DNA of 60,730 bases, taken from assembly GCA_006844765.1 (NCBI GenBank), contig SPJV01000212.1, positions 1 through 60,730 on the forward strand, read 5' to 3'. The notes under the pieces were generated by a model that worked only from the letters and a program-made list of their open reading frames with translations, ran no database searches and was not told where the DNA came from. The DNA is from Alphaproteobacteria bacterium (lineage in GTDB: Bacteria > Pseudomonadota > Alphaproteobacteria > UBA8366 > Aestuariispiraceae). The position numbers and the translations under genes were made by a program. Each line of letters opens with the position of its first letter. Position 1 is the first letter of the stretch. This document shows, in pieces, positions 41,867 to 51,424 of this stretch.

Positions 41867-43192
41867 ATGACCGATCCCAAAAGCCTATATGCCAGCAAAT
41901 GCGTGGACGCGGTGGATGCTGCGGAAAGTATTATTGATGGCTCAAACCTGATCCTTGGCATGGGGGTCGCCATGCCCCCCGGCTTCATGGCCGCCTTGGC
42001 GGAGCGCGCTCGGGAGAGGCGGGGGCTGTCCCACCTGCCGCTCTATTACATGCATTCAAACGCGGCAGCGGCGGAGACCATTCTCAAGCCCGAGCTGATG
42101 GATATCCTGAAGCCGCACAGCCTGTTCATGAGCCGGCATGACCGCGAGTTGGAGCGCGAAGGCCGTAAGAAGGGGCAGATTTGGGTCCAGTTCGTACCCT
42201 GTCTTTTCCATCAGGTCGGGCGGTTGCTGAGCGAGCGGATCTCACCCGATTGCTTTGTTACGACCGTTTCTCCAATGGATCGGTCTGGCCATTTCAGCCT
42301 TGGGACGAATGCCGATTATGGGGCCGATGTCGTCCGTTCCGCGAAGCGGGTGATCGTCGAGGTCAATCCCAACATGCCACGCAGTTTCGGTGAGACCCTG
42401 GTGCATGTGAGCCAGGTCGAGATGATTGTTGAGCACACAGCGCCGTTGATGGAGCTGCCGGCGCATCCGGTGGGCCCGGAAGATACCACCATTGCCCATC
42501 GCATCGTCGATCAGATTCCCAATTGTGCGACATTGCAATTCGGGGTCGGCGGGGTGCCGTCGGCGGTCATGGGGGCGCTCGGCTCGCACCGCGATCTTGG
42601 CCTGCATTCGGAGTTGCTGTCACCGCCAATGATCAATCTGATCCGCGCGGGCGTCATCACAGGTCGTGAGAAATCAATCATGGCGCATAAGCATGTCTTC
42701 ACCCTGGCGCTTGGGGATGCGGATATGTACGCCTTCATGGATGATAATCCATCGATCGTGGGCTATCCGGCGACCTGGGTGAACAGTCCGGCTGTCATTC
42801 GGAAGAACCGGGATATGATTTCGGTGAACGCTGCCATTCAGATCGATTTAACTGGTCAGGTGAATTCCGAATCCCTGAACGGCATGCAATTCAGTGGGAC
42901 GGGAGGACAGTTGGACTTCGTGCGTGGCGCCTATCTGGCGCCGGGCGGAAAGTCCTTCATCGCCCTGCATGCCACCGCGAAAAAGGGAAGCATCAGTCGG
43001 ATCGTCCCGCGCCTCACCGAAGCCACTGTTACCGACCCTCGTGCTGATACCCATTGGGTCGTGACGGAATTCGGCATGGTGGATCTGAAAGGCCTGTCCC
43101 TTTCACAGCGGGCCCGCGCCATGATCGGGATTGCCCATCCCGACTTCCGTGACAGCCTGACAGCGTCCGCCCATGAAATGGGTATTCTGTAA
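41867..43192 (+). CDS. acetyl-CoA hydrolase/CoA-transferase family protein
   Basis: A 441-residue protein of the acetyl-CoA hydrolase / 4-hydroxybutyrate CoA-transferase family. It contains FGVGGVPSAVMGAL, the catalytic-glutamate region LGLHSELLSPPMINL and the C-terminal domain with VVTEFGMVDLKGLSLSQRARA. It moves CoA between short acyl groups. The ATG at 41867 (MTDPKSLYASK) fits family starts better than the GTG/ATG 22 codons upstream. Confidence 0.88.
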   Translation: MTDPKSLYASKCVDAVDAAESIIDGSNLILGMGVAMPPGFMAALAERARERRGLSHLPLYYMHSNAAAAETILKPELMDILKPHSLFMSRHDRELEREGRKKGQIWVQFVPCLFHQVGRLLSERISPDCFVTTVSPMDRSGHFSLGTNADYGADVVRSAKRVIVEVNPNMPRSFGETLVHVSQVEMIVEHTAPLMELPAHPVGPEDTTIAHRIVDQIPNCATLQFGVGGVPSAVMGALGSHRDLGLHSELLSPPMINLIRAGVITGREKSIMAHKHVFTLALGDADMYAFMDDNPSIVGYPATWVNSPAVIRKNRDMISVNAAIQIDLTGQVNSESLNGMQFSGTGGQLDFVRGAYLAPGGKSFIALHATAKKGSISRIVPRLTEATVTDPRADTHWVVTEFGMVDLKGLSLSQRARAMIGIAHPDFRDSLTASAHEMGIL

Positions 43193-43324
43193 CGCTCTGA
43201 CGTGATTTTCGCCTCTTTTATGTGGTGCGCAGCATAATGATCTTCGTTCATCCTTGATCGCCGGCGTTTTACACCGATACTTGGTCCACAGGGCCAAATA
43301 GCAGGCTGGGTTGGGGGCAAATTA

Positions 43325-45472
43325 ATGCGAATGTGTAACACAGTTACCGCGATGATCTTGGCGATCGTGTCGAGTTTCTGTGTCGTCGGAACTGTTTCTT
43401 CGGACACGGGCGATATCAGCCCGAAATTCGGCACCGGCGATATAAGATTAAGTGAGGCGGAAGCCAATTGGGTCGCCGCCCATCCTGTCGTCACTTATAG
43501 CGAAGTGAACTGGAAGCCGTTGTCGATCATTGATGGCGGTCGCATGGTCGGTGTGATGGGCGACTATCTCGACATCATTGAAAAAAGAACCGGCATCACG
43601 TTCAAATTTATCCCTTCAGAAAGCTGGCCCGCCGTTTTGGACGCGTTCTCCAACGGGCAACTCGATATCGTGCCGGGGGTTGGCAATTCGGCACGCGAGC
43701 AGCAGCTGGGCCTGATTTCCCATCCCTATGCGGAATTTCCTCTGGTTCTGGTGGGGCGCGAGGATGCGTCCTTTGTCGATGGTCCAGAAGACCTGGAAGG
43801 CAAGAAGCTGGCAATTCCGAAATACTACACCAGCTCCAACTATATTAAGGAAAACTTCCCGGAGCTTGAGGTTATCGATACCATGAGTATCGAAGAATCT
43901 CTGACCATGGTGTCAAACGGCGAAGCGGATGTCTTCGTCGGTCATAAACTAGTGTCCATCTATAATATGGAGCAGCTGTATCTTGGTAATCTCAAGATCA
44001 TCGGACTGACGGAGTTTAATTTCCTTCATAGTATTCTGGTTCAAAATGAGGCGCCGGAACTGCTGTCGATCATTAACAAGGTCATCGCCCGGATTGATGC
44101 GAAGGAACATAAGCGAATCTATGATGACTGGGTGCAGGTCAGTATCGAACAATCCGTTGATTTTACGATTATCTATCAGGCAGCAGGCGGCGCGGCGCTG
44201 CTCTTGATCGCAGTTGTCTATTGGAACAGGCGGTTGAAGCAGGCGGTCTTGGAACGGACACAAGAGTTACAGGATGTGCTGGAAACTCTGGAAGTTCGGG
44301 TGCAGGACCGAACGGCAGAACTGGCTGAGAAGGAAGCCCTGCTCCGCTCCGCGATGGAGAATATGCCGGGTGGCATGTATATCCTGGACCATGAGCTCAA
44401 GGTTATGGATCTGAACCAAGCCTTTCAGGATATGACGGGTGAAGATATCGTGCCGGGCGATTCCATGCGCGACATTATCCGCAACGCCTTTGCATTTCAG
44501 TTTGATGATGACGCTGCTTTGGATCGCTTCGTGGAAGCCCGGCTCGATTATATCCGTGAAGCACCGGATTCGGGCGTGGAAGTAACACTGTCCAATGACC
44601 ACACAGTCTATGTGAGCTACGGCAAGACCCAGAATGACGGCCGTATTGGTGTGACAATTGATATTACTGATCGCAAGGAAGCGGAGAAGAAACTGGCGGA
44701 TGCCTATGACGTCATCTCCGAAAGCATCAATTATGCGAGTAACATCCAGCGTGCCATTTTGCCGGATGAAGACAGTTTCTCGACCTTCTTCTCCGATTAC
44801 ATGATCCTGTGGGAGCCGCGTGACCGGGTCGGCGGAGACGTCTATTGGAATCGGGTTTGGGGCGATGGCGTCTTGGTCATTCTGGCGGATTGCACGGGCC
44901 ATGGCGTCCCCGGCGCCTTCATGACCTTGATCGCGACCGGCGCACTTGACCGTGCCTTGGAAGAGACGCTGCCCGGACAGGTCGGCACGCTTCTGCAACG
45001 GGTCCACCAATTGGTCCAATTGACCCTCAATCAGGATACATCCTATGGCAGAAGTTCGGATGATGGATTGGAATTGGGCGCGTGTTATCTGAATACGGAA
45101 ATGGACGGTTTGACCTTTTCCGGCGCCCGCTTCTCGCTCTTTCGGATGCGGGACAGCAGCATGGATGAGATTAAGGGCGCGAAGAAAGGCCTGGGCTATC
45201 GCAATGTGCCCTACACGCAGACCTTTGAAGAAGTCAAATTGGAGGTTGAGGACCGGGATGCGTTCTATCTGTTTTCCGATGGGATCATCGATCAGATCGG
45301 CGGCCCGCGACGCCGCGCCTTCGGCAAGAAGCGCTTGAAGTCACTCCTGCTCTCCGTTGCGGATGAACCAATGCAGACACAGAAAGAAACCGTGTCAAAA
45401 GTCTTCGCCGACTACCAAGGCGAAGAATCCCGCCGCGACGACGTCTCCGGCATCGGATTCCGGGTCGGATAG
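43325..45472 (+). CDS. periplasmic sensor / PAS / SpoIIE-type phosphatase
   Basis: A 715-residue hybrid. After a signal segment, residues ~35-275 form an SBP_bac_3-like periplasmic sensor (ANWVAAHPVVTYSEVNWKPL, GQLDIVPGVGNSAREQQLGL). A transmembrane helix (~282-300), a coiled coil, a PAS domain (NMPGGMYILDHELKVMDLNQ) and a C-terminal PP2C/SpoIIE phosphatase domain (EPRDRVGGDVYW, DCTGHGVPGAFMTLI, FSDGIIDQIGGP) follow. It should dephosphorylate an anti-anti-sigma-type partner in response to an external ligand. No partner gene is adjacent. Confidence 0.9.
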   Translation: MRMCNTVTAMILAIVSSFCVVGTVSSDTGDISPKFGTGDIRLSEAEANWVAAHPVVTYSEVNWKPLSIIDGGRMVGVMGDYLDIIEKRTGITFKFIPSESWPAVLDAFSNGQLDIVPGVGNSAREQQLGLISHPYAEFPLVLVGREDASFVDGPEDLEGKKLAIPKYYTSSNYIKENFPELEVIDTMSIEESLTMVSNGEADVFVGHKLVSIYNMEQLYLGNLKIIGLTEFNFLHSILVQNEAPELLSIINKVIARIDAKEHKRIYDDWVQVSIEQSVDFTIIYQAAGGAALLLIAVVYWNRRLKQAVLERTQELQDVLETLEVRVQDRTAELAEKEALLRSAMENMPGGMYILDHELKVMDLNQAFQDMTGEDIVPGDSMRDIIRNAFAFQFDDDAALDRFVEARLDYIREAPDSGVEVTLSNDHTVYVSYGKTQNDGRIGVTIDITDRKEAEKKLADAYDVISESINYASNIQRAILPDEDSFSTFFSDYMILWEPRDRVGGDVYWNRVWGDGVLVILADCTGHGVPGAFMTLIATGALDRALEETLPGQVGTLLQRVHQLVQLTLNQDTSYGRSSDDGLELGACYLNTEMDGLTFSGARFSLFRMRDSSMDEIKGAKKGLGYRNVPYTQTFEEVKLEVEDRDAFYLFSDGIIDQIGGPRRRAFGKKRLKSLLLSVADEPMQTQKETVSKVFADYQGEESRRDDVSGIGFRVG

Positions 45473-45515
45473 GCGGGTTGGTTTGAGCGGGGGTGGGGGC
45501 GCTCTATTGCGTCCC

Positions 45516-46742
45516 TCAATACCCCGCCATACGCCCCCGTAGGCGCAAGCGCAGGGCGTTCAACTTGATGAAGCCTTCGGCGTCGCGTTGGTCGTAGACG
45601 TCGTCTTCTTCGAAAGTGACGATATCGGCGTCGTAGAGGCTGTTCGGGCTTTGGCGGCCGGTGATGATGACATTGCCTTTATAGAGCTTTGCCGTCACCC
45701 GTCCGGTGACCATTTCGCTGCCCTTATCGATGGCGGCCTGCAGCATCTCACGTTCCGGGGCGAACCAGAAGCCGTTATAGATCATCTCCGCATATTGCGG
45801 CATCAGCGCGTCTTTCATATGCATCGCGCCGCGATCCAGGCAGAGGCTTTCCATCGCGCGCCGCATTTCGAATAAGACGGTGCCGCCCGGCGTTTCATAG
45901 ACGCCACGGGACTTCATGCCGATGAAGCGGTTCTCGACAATATCCAGCATGCCAATGCCATTGGCGCCGCCCAGCTCATTCAGCTTGGCGAGAAGGGTGG
46001 CGGGGCTCATCTTCTCCCCATTGACCGCTACTGGGTCACCGGCTTCGAAGTCGAGCGCGATTTCGGTCGGTGTGTCCGGCGCGCTTTGTGGAGAGACCAT
46101 GCGGGTCAGGATCAAGTCCAGATCGGCTTCCTCCGCCGGGTCTTCCAGCACCTTCCCTTCGGAGGAGATATGCAGCAGGTTCGCATCCTGGCTGAACGGC
46201 GGTTCACCGCGCTTGTCTTTCGGCACCTGGATCTGCCGGCTTTCCGCATAGGCGATCAGTTGTTGGCGCGATGCCAGATCCCATTCCCGCCAGGGGGAGA
46301 TGATCTTGATATCGGGCTTCAGCGCATAGTAGCCAAGCTCGAACCGGACCTGGTCATTGCCTTTGCCGGTGGCGCCATGGGCAACTGCGTCGGCGCCGGT
46401 TTCCTTGGCGATCTCGATCTGGCGTTTGGCAATCAGCGGCCGTGCGATGGAGGTGCCCAGAAGATAGGTGCCTTCATAGATCGCATTGGCGCGGAACATC
46501 GGGAAGACATAGTCCTTCACGAACTCCTCGCGCAGGTCATCGACATAGATTTGCTTAACGCCTGCCTGTTCGGCTTTGCGGCGGGCGGGCTCCAGTTCTT
46601 CGCCCTGGCCCAGATCGGCGGTGAAGGTTACGACCTCGCAGCGATAGGTTTCCTGCAGCCATTTAAGAATGACAGAGGTATCCAGGCCACCTGAATAGGC
46701 CAGGACAATCTTTTTCACAGCATCGCTTTCGCCGCCCGACAT
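45516..46742 (-). CDS. argG: argininosuccinate synthase
   Basis: A 408-residue enzyme of arginine biosynthesis that joins citrulline and aspartate using ATP. N-terminal ATP motif YSGGLDTSVIL and the segments AHGATGKGNDQVRFELG and SPWREW are diagnostic. It is the normal length. It converges on the phosphatase gene with a 43-bp gap. Confidence 0.97.
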   Translation of the reverse strand: MSGGESDAVKKIVLAYSGGLDTSVILKWLQETYRCEVVTFTADLGQGEELEPARRKAEQAGVKQIYVDDLREEFVKDYVFPMFRANAIYEGTYLLGTSIARPLIAKRQIEIAKETGADAVAHGATGKGNDQVRFELGYYALKPDIKIISPWREWDLASRQQLIAYAESRQIQVPKDKRGEPPFSQDANLLHISSEGKVLEDPAEEADLDLILTRMVSPQSAPDTPTEIALDFEAGDPVAVNGEKMSPATLLAKLNELGGANGIGMLDIVENRFIGMKSRGVYETPGGTVLFEMRRAMESLCLDRGAMHMKDALMPQYAEMIYNGFWFAPEREMLQAAIDKGSEMVTGRVTAKLYKGNVIITGRQSPNSLYDADIVTFEEDDVYDQRDAEGFIKLNALRLRLRGRMAGY

Positions 46743-46903
46743 AGGTCTGCTCCCAAGGTTTGGAGAATTTCGAAGATTGGCGCGTTCTAAGGCCCGGCAT
46801 CGGCGAATGCAAGCGACAGCACCAGGGGTGCTTCAATTTGGCGATGGTTGAAGTGGAACCCTGGTGTGGGAAGCGATCCGGTTGGGGCTAGACGGGCTGG
46901 CCT

Positions 46904-47407
46904 CTAATGTACGAGGGACGGCACATTGATTGCCTCTTTCGTCGGGCAGCGCGGTGGCAGATGCAGCCCGGACTTATCGAAGCAATCCGCCCATCGATCC
47001 AGATAGTCAATGGCCGCGGGCAGCCGATCTTCCGGCGTCAGGGCACCCAGGATCGCAACGACACTGGTGCGGCGACCCAATTGCCTGCAGGCCAGGGCAA
47101 GCAGGATCTCCCGCTCGTGCCGGGAAACCTCAGGGTCGCCGGGCGCGCGGATCGCAGCTGCCGGGTTGGCCCGCCAATGCAGGCACATGGCAAAGCCTTC
47201 GATTGCCGCAACAGCAGCGCTGGCATCCACTTTCGAAAGGGTGGCCGCCAACACAGCACCTTCGTCATGGCGATGCCGCATGCCCATCACTGTCCGGCGT
47301 AACGCCCATAATGCGAGACGTTCCGCGAAACGAAGACCGGCGCATTGCAGCGCTGGGGCTTCCAATCGCAAGGGGCCACTGCTCGAAAAACGGATCGCTT
47401 CAGCCAT
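46904..47407 (-). CDS. unknown protein behind a Fur-like box
   Basis: A 167-residue, mainly helical soluble protein beginning MAEAIRFSSSGPLRLEAP, which I cannot assign to a family. It is Arg/Ala-rich with no signal peptide and has scattered Cys and His. The ATG at 47407 is favoured by AGGGAG nine bases before it; another ATG lies seven codons upstream. A strong Fur-like box precedes it, so it is probably made under iron limitation. Confidence 0.65.
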   Translation of the reverse strand: MAEAIRFSSSGPLRLEAPALQCAGLRFAERLALWALRRTVMGMRHRHDEGAVLAATLSKVDASAAVAAIEGFAMCLHWRANPAAAIRAPGDPEVSRHEREILLALACRQLGRRTSVVAILGALTPEDRLPAAIDYLDRWADCFDKSGLHLPPRCPTKEAINVPSLVH

Positions 47408-47451
47408 AAACTCTGTCTCCCTGTTCATTCGGTGGAGAAGAGTGTATTGCG

Positions 47452-47472
47452 TATGAGAATGATTCGCAATTA
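47452..47472 (-). promoter_or_regulatory. Fur-like iron box
   Basis: Read on the plus strand it is TGAGAATGATTCGCAATTA (47454-47472), close to the GAGAATGATTCGCA form of Fur boxes and containing the AATGATT core. It lies 45-65 bp before the chosen start of the unknown gene. Confidence 0.65.
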
Positions 47473-47481
47473 CAAATTTAG

Positions 47482-47931
47482 TTAGGATGAATTGGGAGTG
47501 GGATAACGATCAATAAAGCGCTCCGCACGGGGCAAGGCGTTGTGCAAGAACTGATCCGGCTGCCGCAGCCACAGGCCATCAAAGGTTTTGGATTTGGCCT
47601 CGGATATCAGAACGTCTGTCGGCAGCGGTATTAGCGTGCACTCCCAACCGGCCCACCAACGTTGGGACTTTCTGCGGGCATGCGCAACCAGCGCGTCCCA
47701 GTTCGAATAGCCGTGAAAATCAAAGGCGAGAGTGCCGGAGACGGCGACAATATGGTTTCCCGTAAACCCGGCTTCCGGTTTCATCCAGATCGCCTGAAAA
47801 CCGGCATCGGGATAGCGTTTGATAAAGGCATAGGCGAGGATGTGGCAGGCGCCGCCGGCAAAGAAGGCGCGGTCCGGCCGGTTCCATCGACGCTCCGGGT
47901 TCTGCTTAACACCCTTTTTCCAGCGATACAT
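47482..47931 (-). CDS. conserved hypothetical protein
   Basis: A 149-residue protein with FFAGGACHILAYAFIKRYPD, WMKPEAGFTGNHIVAVSG and AFDFHGYSNWDALVAHAR. The pattern is that of a family I have seen as conserved hypothetical in alphaproteobacteria, with conserved Cys-His and Asp-x-His that might be catalytic or metal-binding, but no function is known to me. It follows mltA on the same strand by 20 bp. Confidence 0.65.
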   Translation of the reverse strand: MYRWKKGVKQNPERRWNRPDRAFFAGGACHILAYAFIKRYPDAGFQAIWMKPEAGFTGNHIVAVSGTLAFDFHGYSNWDALVAHARRKSQRWWAGWECTLIPLPTDVLISEAKSKTFDGLWLRQPDQFLHNALPRAERFIDRYPTPNSS

Positions 47932-47951
47932 GGATGGGCGCCTCTTGTGGT

Positions 47952-49193
47952 TCAGGCCTCGGGGGTCGACAGCCTTTCGGCAGCGTCGTTCGGCAACAGT
48001 AAGAAATATCGACCCGGACTTCTCATCTTGCCGGCCTGGGCAAGTGCCGGCGCGCCATAACCCCAGAAGAAATCGCCCCGTACCGCGCCCTTGATCGCAC
48101 CGCCAGTATCCTGGGCGACCATCAGGCGCCGAAGCGGGGTGCCGCCTTCGGTTTCACCCGGCATGACGGTATCGAGCCAGATTGGGATACCCGGTGGGAC
48201 GAAGCGATTGTCTACCGCAAGGCTGCGTTCCGGGGTCAGGGCGACCCCCAGCGATCCGATGGGACCGTCACCGGTTATTTCCCGGAAGAAGATAAAACGC
48301 GGATTGACGGCGAATAGATCGGCGGCCTCCTCCGGATTGGCTTCGACCCAGCCGCGGATCCCGGACCAGCTTGCCTCATGCGGCTTCAAGACCCCGCGGT
48401 CAATCAGGGCCCGGCCAATGGATTTGTAGCCATGACCATTATGGGCTGCGAAACCGACCCGGGCGACCTCTCCATCCGGCAGAATGACCCGCCCCGATCC
48501 CTGAACATGCAACAGGAAAGCATCAACCGGATCATCCAGCCAGAACAGGGCCTCCCCCGCTTCCGCCAGAACGCCGGCGTCAATCTCTCCGCGTGTCCGA
48601 TAGGGCACGAAGCGCGTCCCCTCGGCCCGTCCGACGATACGCTTGCCTTTCAGTGCCGGATCGAAAGCCCCCAAATCGGCGCTCAACATGTCGGCAGGTT
48701 TTGCGTATAGCGGTGTCTTGAAGGTTTCATCAGGCGTGCGGGCGCCTCGGACCTCGGCTTCGAAATAGCCGGTGAAAAGCCCGGTCTCCGGTGTCTCGTC
48801 GGTGCCCTCTCCCGCCGCCGCAGCCGTGAAGGGGGTGAAACTATCCTCGATCATGGCGCGGAGGTCGTCATCAGGGCCAATCGCCCTGATCGCCGCACAA
48901 GGCGTTTTCCAATCACCAGCGATCACAGGAATATCTGTAGTCCCGACGGCGCTGTCGATTGGCTTGCCGGATAAGGCGTCACAACTGCGTCTTAGGGCTT
49001 GGCCCACCATGGCGAGATCGTCCGCCGCCCAACCTGGCAGCTCGGCAAAGCTGACTTTGGTCACCAGAATACCGGCAGGGGTTGCTTCCTGTTGTGTCTC
49101 CGCTGGCTCTTCGGCTTTCTCAGGCGGTTGTTCTTCGCAACCGGAAAGCACCAGCAGGCCGGCCAGAAGAAGGCTCGGTCCACAAAGCCGCAT
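47952..49193 (-). CDS. mltA: membrane-bound lytic transglycosylase A
   Basis: A 413-residue lipoprotein with lipobox LVLSGC. It carries the MltA domain (TGLFTGYFEAEVRG, PYRTRGEID) and the 3D domain with the catalytic aspartates in MVAQDTGGAIKGAVRGDFFW. It cleaves peptidoglycan glycan strands to form anhydro-muropeptides. It follows timA by 14 bp, a usual alphaproteobacterial order. Confidence 0.93.
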   Translation of the reverse strand: MRLCGPSLLLAGLLVLSGCEEQPPEKAEEPAETQQEATPAGILVTKVSFAELPGWAADDLAMVGQALRRSCDALSGKPIDSAVGTTDIPVIAGDWKTPCAAIRAIGPDDDLRAMIEDSFTPFTAAAAGEGTDETPETGLFTGYFEAEVRGARTPDETFKTPLYAKPADMLSADLGAFDPALKGKRIVGRAEGTRFVPYRTRGEIDAGVLAEAGEALFWLDDPVDAFLLHVQGSGRVILPDGEVARVGFAAHNGHGYKSIGRALIDRGVLKPHEASWSGIRGWVEANPEEAADLFAVNPRFIFFREITGDGPIGSLGVALTPERSLAVDNRFVPPGIPIWLDTVMPGETEGGTPLRRLMVAQDTGGAIKGAVRGDFFWGYGAPALAQAGKMRSPGRYFLLLPNDAAERLSTPEA

Positions 49194-49207
49194 CGAACGC
49201 CCTGACC

Positions 49208-49909
49208 TTAATTCGGAGTGCGGGTTGCGATCAGTGCCCAGTTTGGATCGCGGGAGCTGGTGTCGCGCGCGAAGGTCCAGATATCGACCACAGTGATCAC
49301 GGTTGCAGGCTCCCCGGCGACGACGCGGTTTTCGTCATCATAGGTGACATTGACCTGTTTGGAGACGAACTTGACGGTAACCTGGGCTTCCCGACCCAGG
49401 ACTTCCGCTTCCAGGATCGTCGCGCTGTCGATACCGACCAGGGTATCTTCCATGCGATGACCCTGATCGACCCGGTGATCGATCGCGTCAGAGAAGTTTT
49501 GGAAGACGTCCTTCGATAGCAGAGGTTTCAACGCCTTGGTGTCGCCTTCCGCAAAGGCATGGACGATCATCTCAAAGGCCATTCGGGCGCCTTCAACGAA
49601 TTGACCGGGCTCAAAATCCGGGTCGGCAATGCGCAGCTTCGCCATTCCCGCGCCTTCCATTTCAGGCGCATCGGCAGAGTCATCGGAGGCGTTGTTCTTG
49701 GCCATGCCCGGCATCTGGACGACTTTATCGTCGGCCTCATCATCATCCGTGTCATTGTCTGGCTGAGGAGAGGGCGGACCGCCCGGGAACATATCGCTCG
49801 GGCGTTTTTGATGGCCGGTTCGCTTGCCCAGGACATTGCCCAGCCGCAGAACCAAAAAAACCGCAATCGCGCCAAAAAGGATTAAGTCCAAGGGAAAATC
49901 GCCGCCCAT
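49208..49909 (-). CDS. timA: Tim44/TimA-family protein
   Basis: A 233-residue inner-membrane protein with one N-terminal helix (LDLILFGAIAVFLVLRL) and a C-terminal Tim44-like domain (FVEGARMAFEMIVHAFAEGD, TFARDTSSRDPNWALIATR). It is related to the mitochondrial import-motor subunit Tim44; bacterial members are thought to be membrane adaptors. It is divergent from fxsA across 280 bp (49910-50189) that shows only the hairpin GGGCTAACGCCC. Confidence 0.9.
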   Translation of the reverse strand: MGGDFPLDLILFGAIAVFLVLRLGNVLGKRTGHQKRPSDMFPGGPPSPQPDNDTDDDEADDKVVQMPGMAKNNASDDSADAPEMEGAGMAKLRIADPDFEPGQFVEGARMAFEMIVHAFAEGDTKALKPLLSKDVFQNFSDAIDHRVDQGHRMEDTLVGIDSATILEAEVLGREAQVTVKFVSKQVNVTYDDENRVVAGEPATVITVVDIWTFARDTSSRDPNWALIATRTPN

Positions 49910-50189
49910 GGGGCCTCTCTCGTCATATCCGGTCCGCTTCTTGTGAGCGACCGCCGGACCATAAAACGCTGTTCCAAGCCTTCGATCTGCGAACGCATTT
50001 TTCGCCGCATGTAGACATCGACTTGAAAGGCAGCCTTACGCCGCCTAGCTTGCTAAGGGCTAACGCCCCAATTGCAGTAAGACATAGGCGCGCAGTGCCG
50101 CAAGAGCAACCCCTTGGCCCGCGCGGAAATACTGGGGAAGAGATAGAATTTTAGGCTTTATCGATTTAACGCCGGGATAGAGGACCATA

Positions 50190-50768
50190 ATGCCTGTCAT
50201 ATTACTTCTTTTCATCGGGGTCCCGATCATTGAGATCGTCTTGTTTATCGAGGTCGGCGATTGGATTGGACTATGGCCGACCGTGGCGACCATTCTGATT
50301 ACGGCCTTCATAGGAACCGCCCTGGTTCGGGCGCAAGGCTTGGCGGTTCTGGCCCAGGCGCGGCAGGACATGGATACAGGCAAACCGCCGGTGAAGGCCG
50401 CGCTGACCGGCGTGTGCCTGCTGGTTGCAGGGGCTTTGTTGCTGACGCCTGGATTTCTGACTGACGCGTTGGGCTTCATGCTTTTGATACCGCCGGTTCG
50501 GATGATGCTTGGGGCACTGCTTGTCACCCGGCTGGTAAAAAGCGGTTCCTTCCAGTTTCATAGCGCTGGTTTTGCAGGAGGCGCTGGAGGGGCAAGTGCC
50601 GGTCCGCGCGGTTCTGCTGGCCCCACTGGCCCTGCTGGTCCAGGACCGATCATCGATGGAGAGTTTGAGACGGTGGATGATCCAACTGCGGGCGGAAATG
50701 GCGCACAGCCAGACCGCGCCCCGGAACTAGCATCGACACCGTCTTCAGATCGGGAGCGACAGTCGTGA
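50190..50768 (+). CDS. fxsA: FxsA family membrane protein
   Basis: A 192-residue FxsA-type protein. The N-terminal half (LLLFIGVPIIEIVLFIEVGD, ALLLTPGFLTDALGFMLLIP) is conserved with three to four membrane segments. The C-terminal tail contains a short collagen-like stretch (GPRGSAGPTGPAGPGP). GAGGA precedes the ATG. It overlaps the next gene by 4 bp. Confidence 0.9.
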   Translation: MPVILLLFIGVPIIEIVLFIEVGDWIGLWPTVATILITAFIGTALVRAQGLAVLAQARQDMDTGKPPVKAALTGVCLLVAGALLLTPGFLTDALGFMLLIPPVRMMLGALLVTRLVKSGSFQFHSAGFAGGAGGASAGPRGSAGPTGPAGPGPIIDGEFETVDDPTAGGNGAQPDRAPELASTPSSDRERQS

Positions 50769-51364
50769 TCCTGGTGCGCCATGGTGAGTCTGAATTCAAC
50801 GTTGTTTTCGGGAAAACCCGCAAGGATCCGGGCATTCGTGATCCTTCCTTGACGTCGGTGGGGCGCGATCAGATTGCGGCGGCGGCAGAGATCGTCCTGG
50901 CTGGCCTGAAGACTGGCGTGATCGCCCCGGACAGTGCGCCCAAGCGCATCCTTGCATCCCCTTATATGCGGACATTGCAATCTGCGTCCATCCTGTCCGA
51001 TGCGTTGGATCTACCGATAGAGATTGAGCCCTTGGTTCATGAACATGCGGCCTTTTCCTGTGATATCGGAACGCCGCGGGCGGCGCTAACGGATCATTGG
51101 CCGGGGATTGATTTCAGCGCGTTACCGGCAGAGGTATGGTGGCCGACGGAACCCGAGACGGAAGTGATTGTCGATGGCCGGGCGCGCCGCTTCCGGGAAG
51201 CACGGTCCACGGCCGGTGATTGGCAAGGAACCCTGGTGGTCAGCCATTGGGGCTTTATTCGCGCCCTTACCGGCCATGCGGTCCCGAATGCGACGGTCCT
51301 GACCTTCGATCCCTCTGCACCGCACCCGACCGGGGGAACGGTTGTTTCAACGCCTAGCGTGTGA
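50765..51364 (+). CDS. histidine phosphatase family protein
   Basis: A 199-residue phosphoglycerate-mutase-like phosphatase with the RHG catalytic motif LVRHGESEFN and the second histidine in LVVSHWGFIRALTGH. It starts with GTG overlapping fxsA. Substrate unknown. Its insertion between fxsA and secB is a local variation. Confidence 0.88.
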   Translation: MILVRHGESEFNVVFGKTRKDPGIRDPSLTSVGRDQIAAAAEIVLAGLKTGVIAPDSAPKRILASPYMRTLQSASILSDALDLPIEIEPLVHEHAAFSCDIGTPRAALTDHWPGIDFSALPAEVWWPTEPETEVIVDGRARRFREARSTAGDWQGTLVVSHWGFIRALTGHAVPNATVLTFDPSAPHPTGGTVVSTPSV

Positions 51365-51424
51365 TACCCGCCCTGCATCCACGCGCCGAAGAGGCGCTAC
51401 CTGCCTTACTGGAGAGTATCCAAG

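Noticed and set aside
42524..42546. AATTGTGCGACATTGCAATT, similar to the TGC-rich sites
   Set aside because: Lies inside the coding region of the CoA-transferase-like gene and is likely chance codon sequence.
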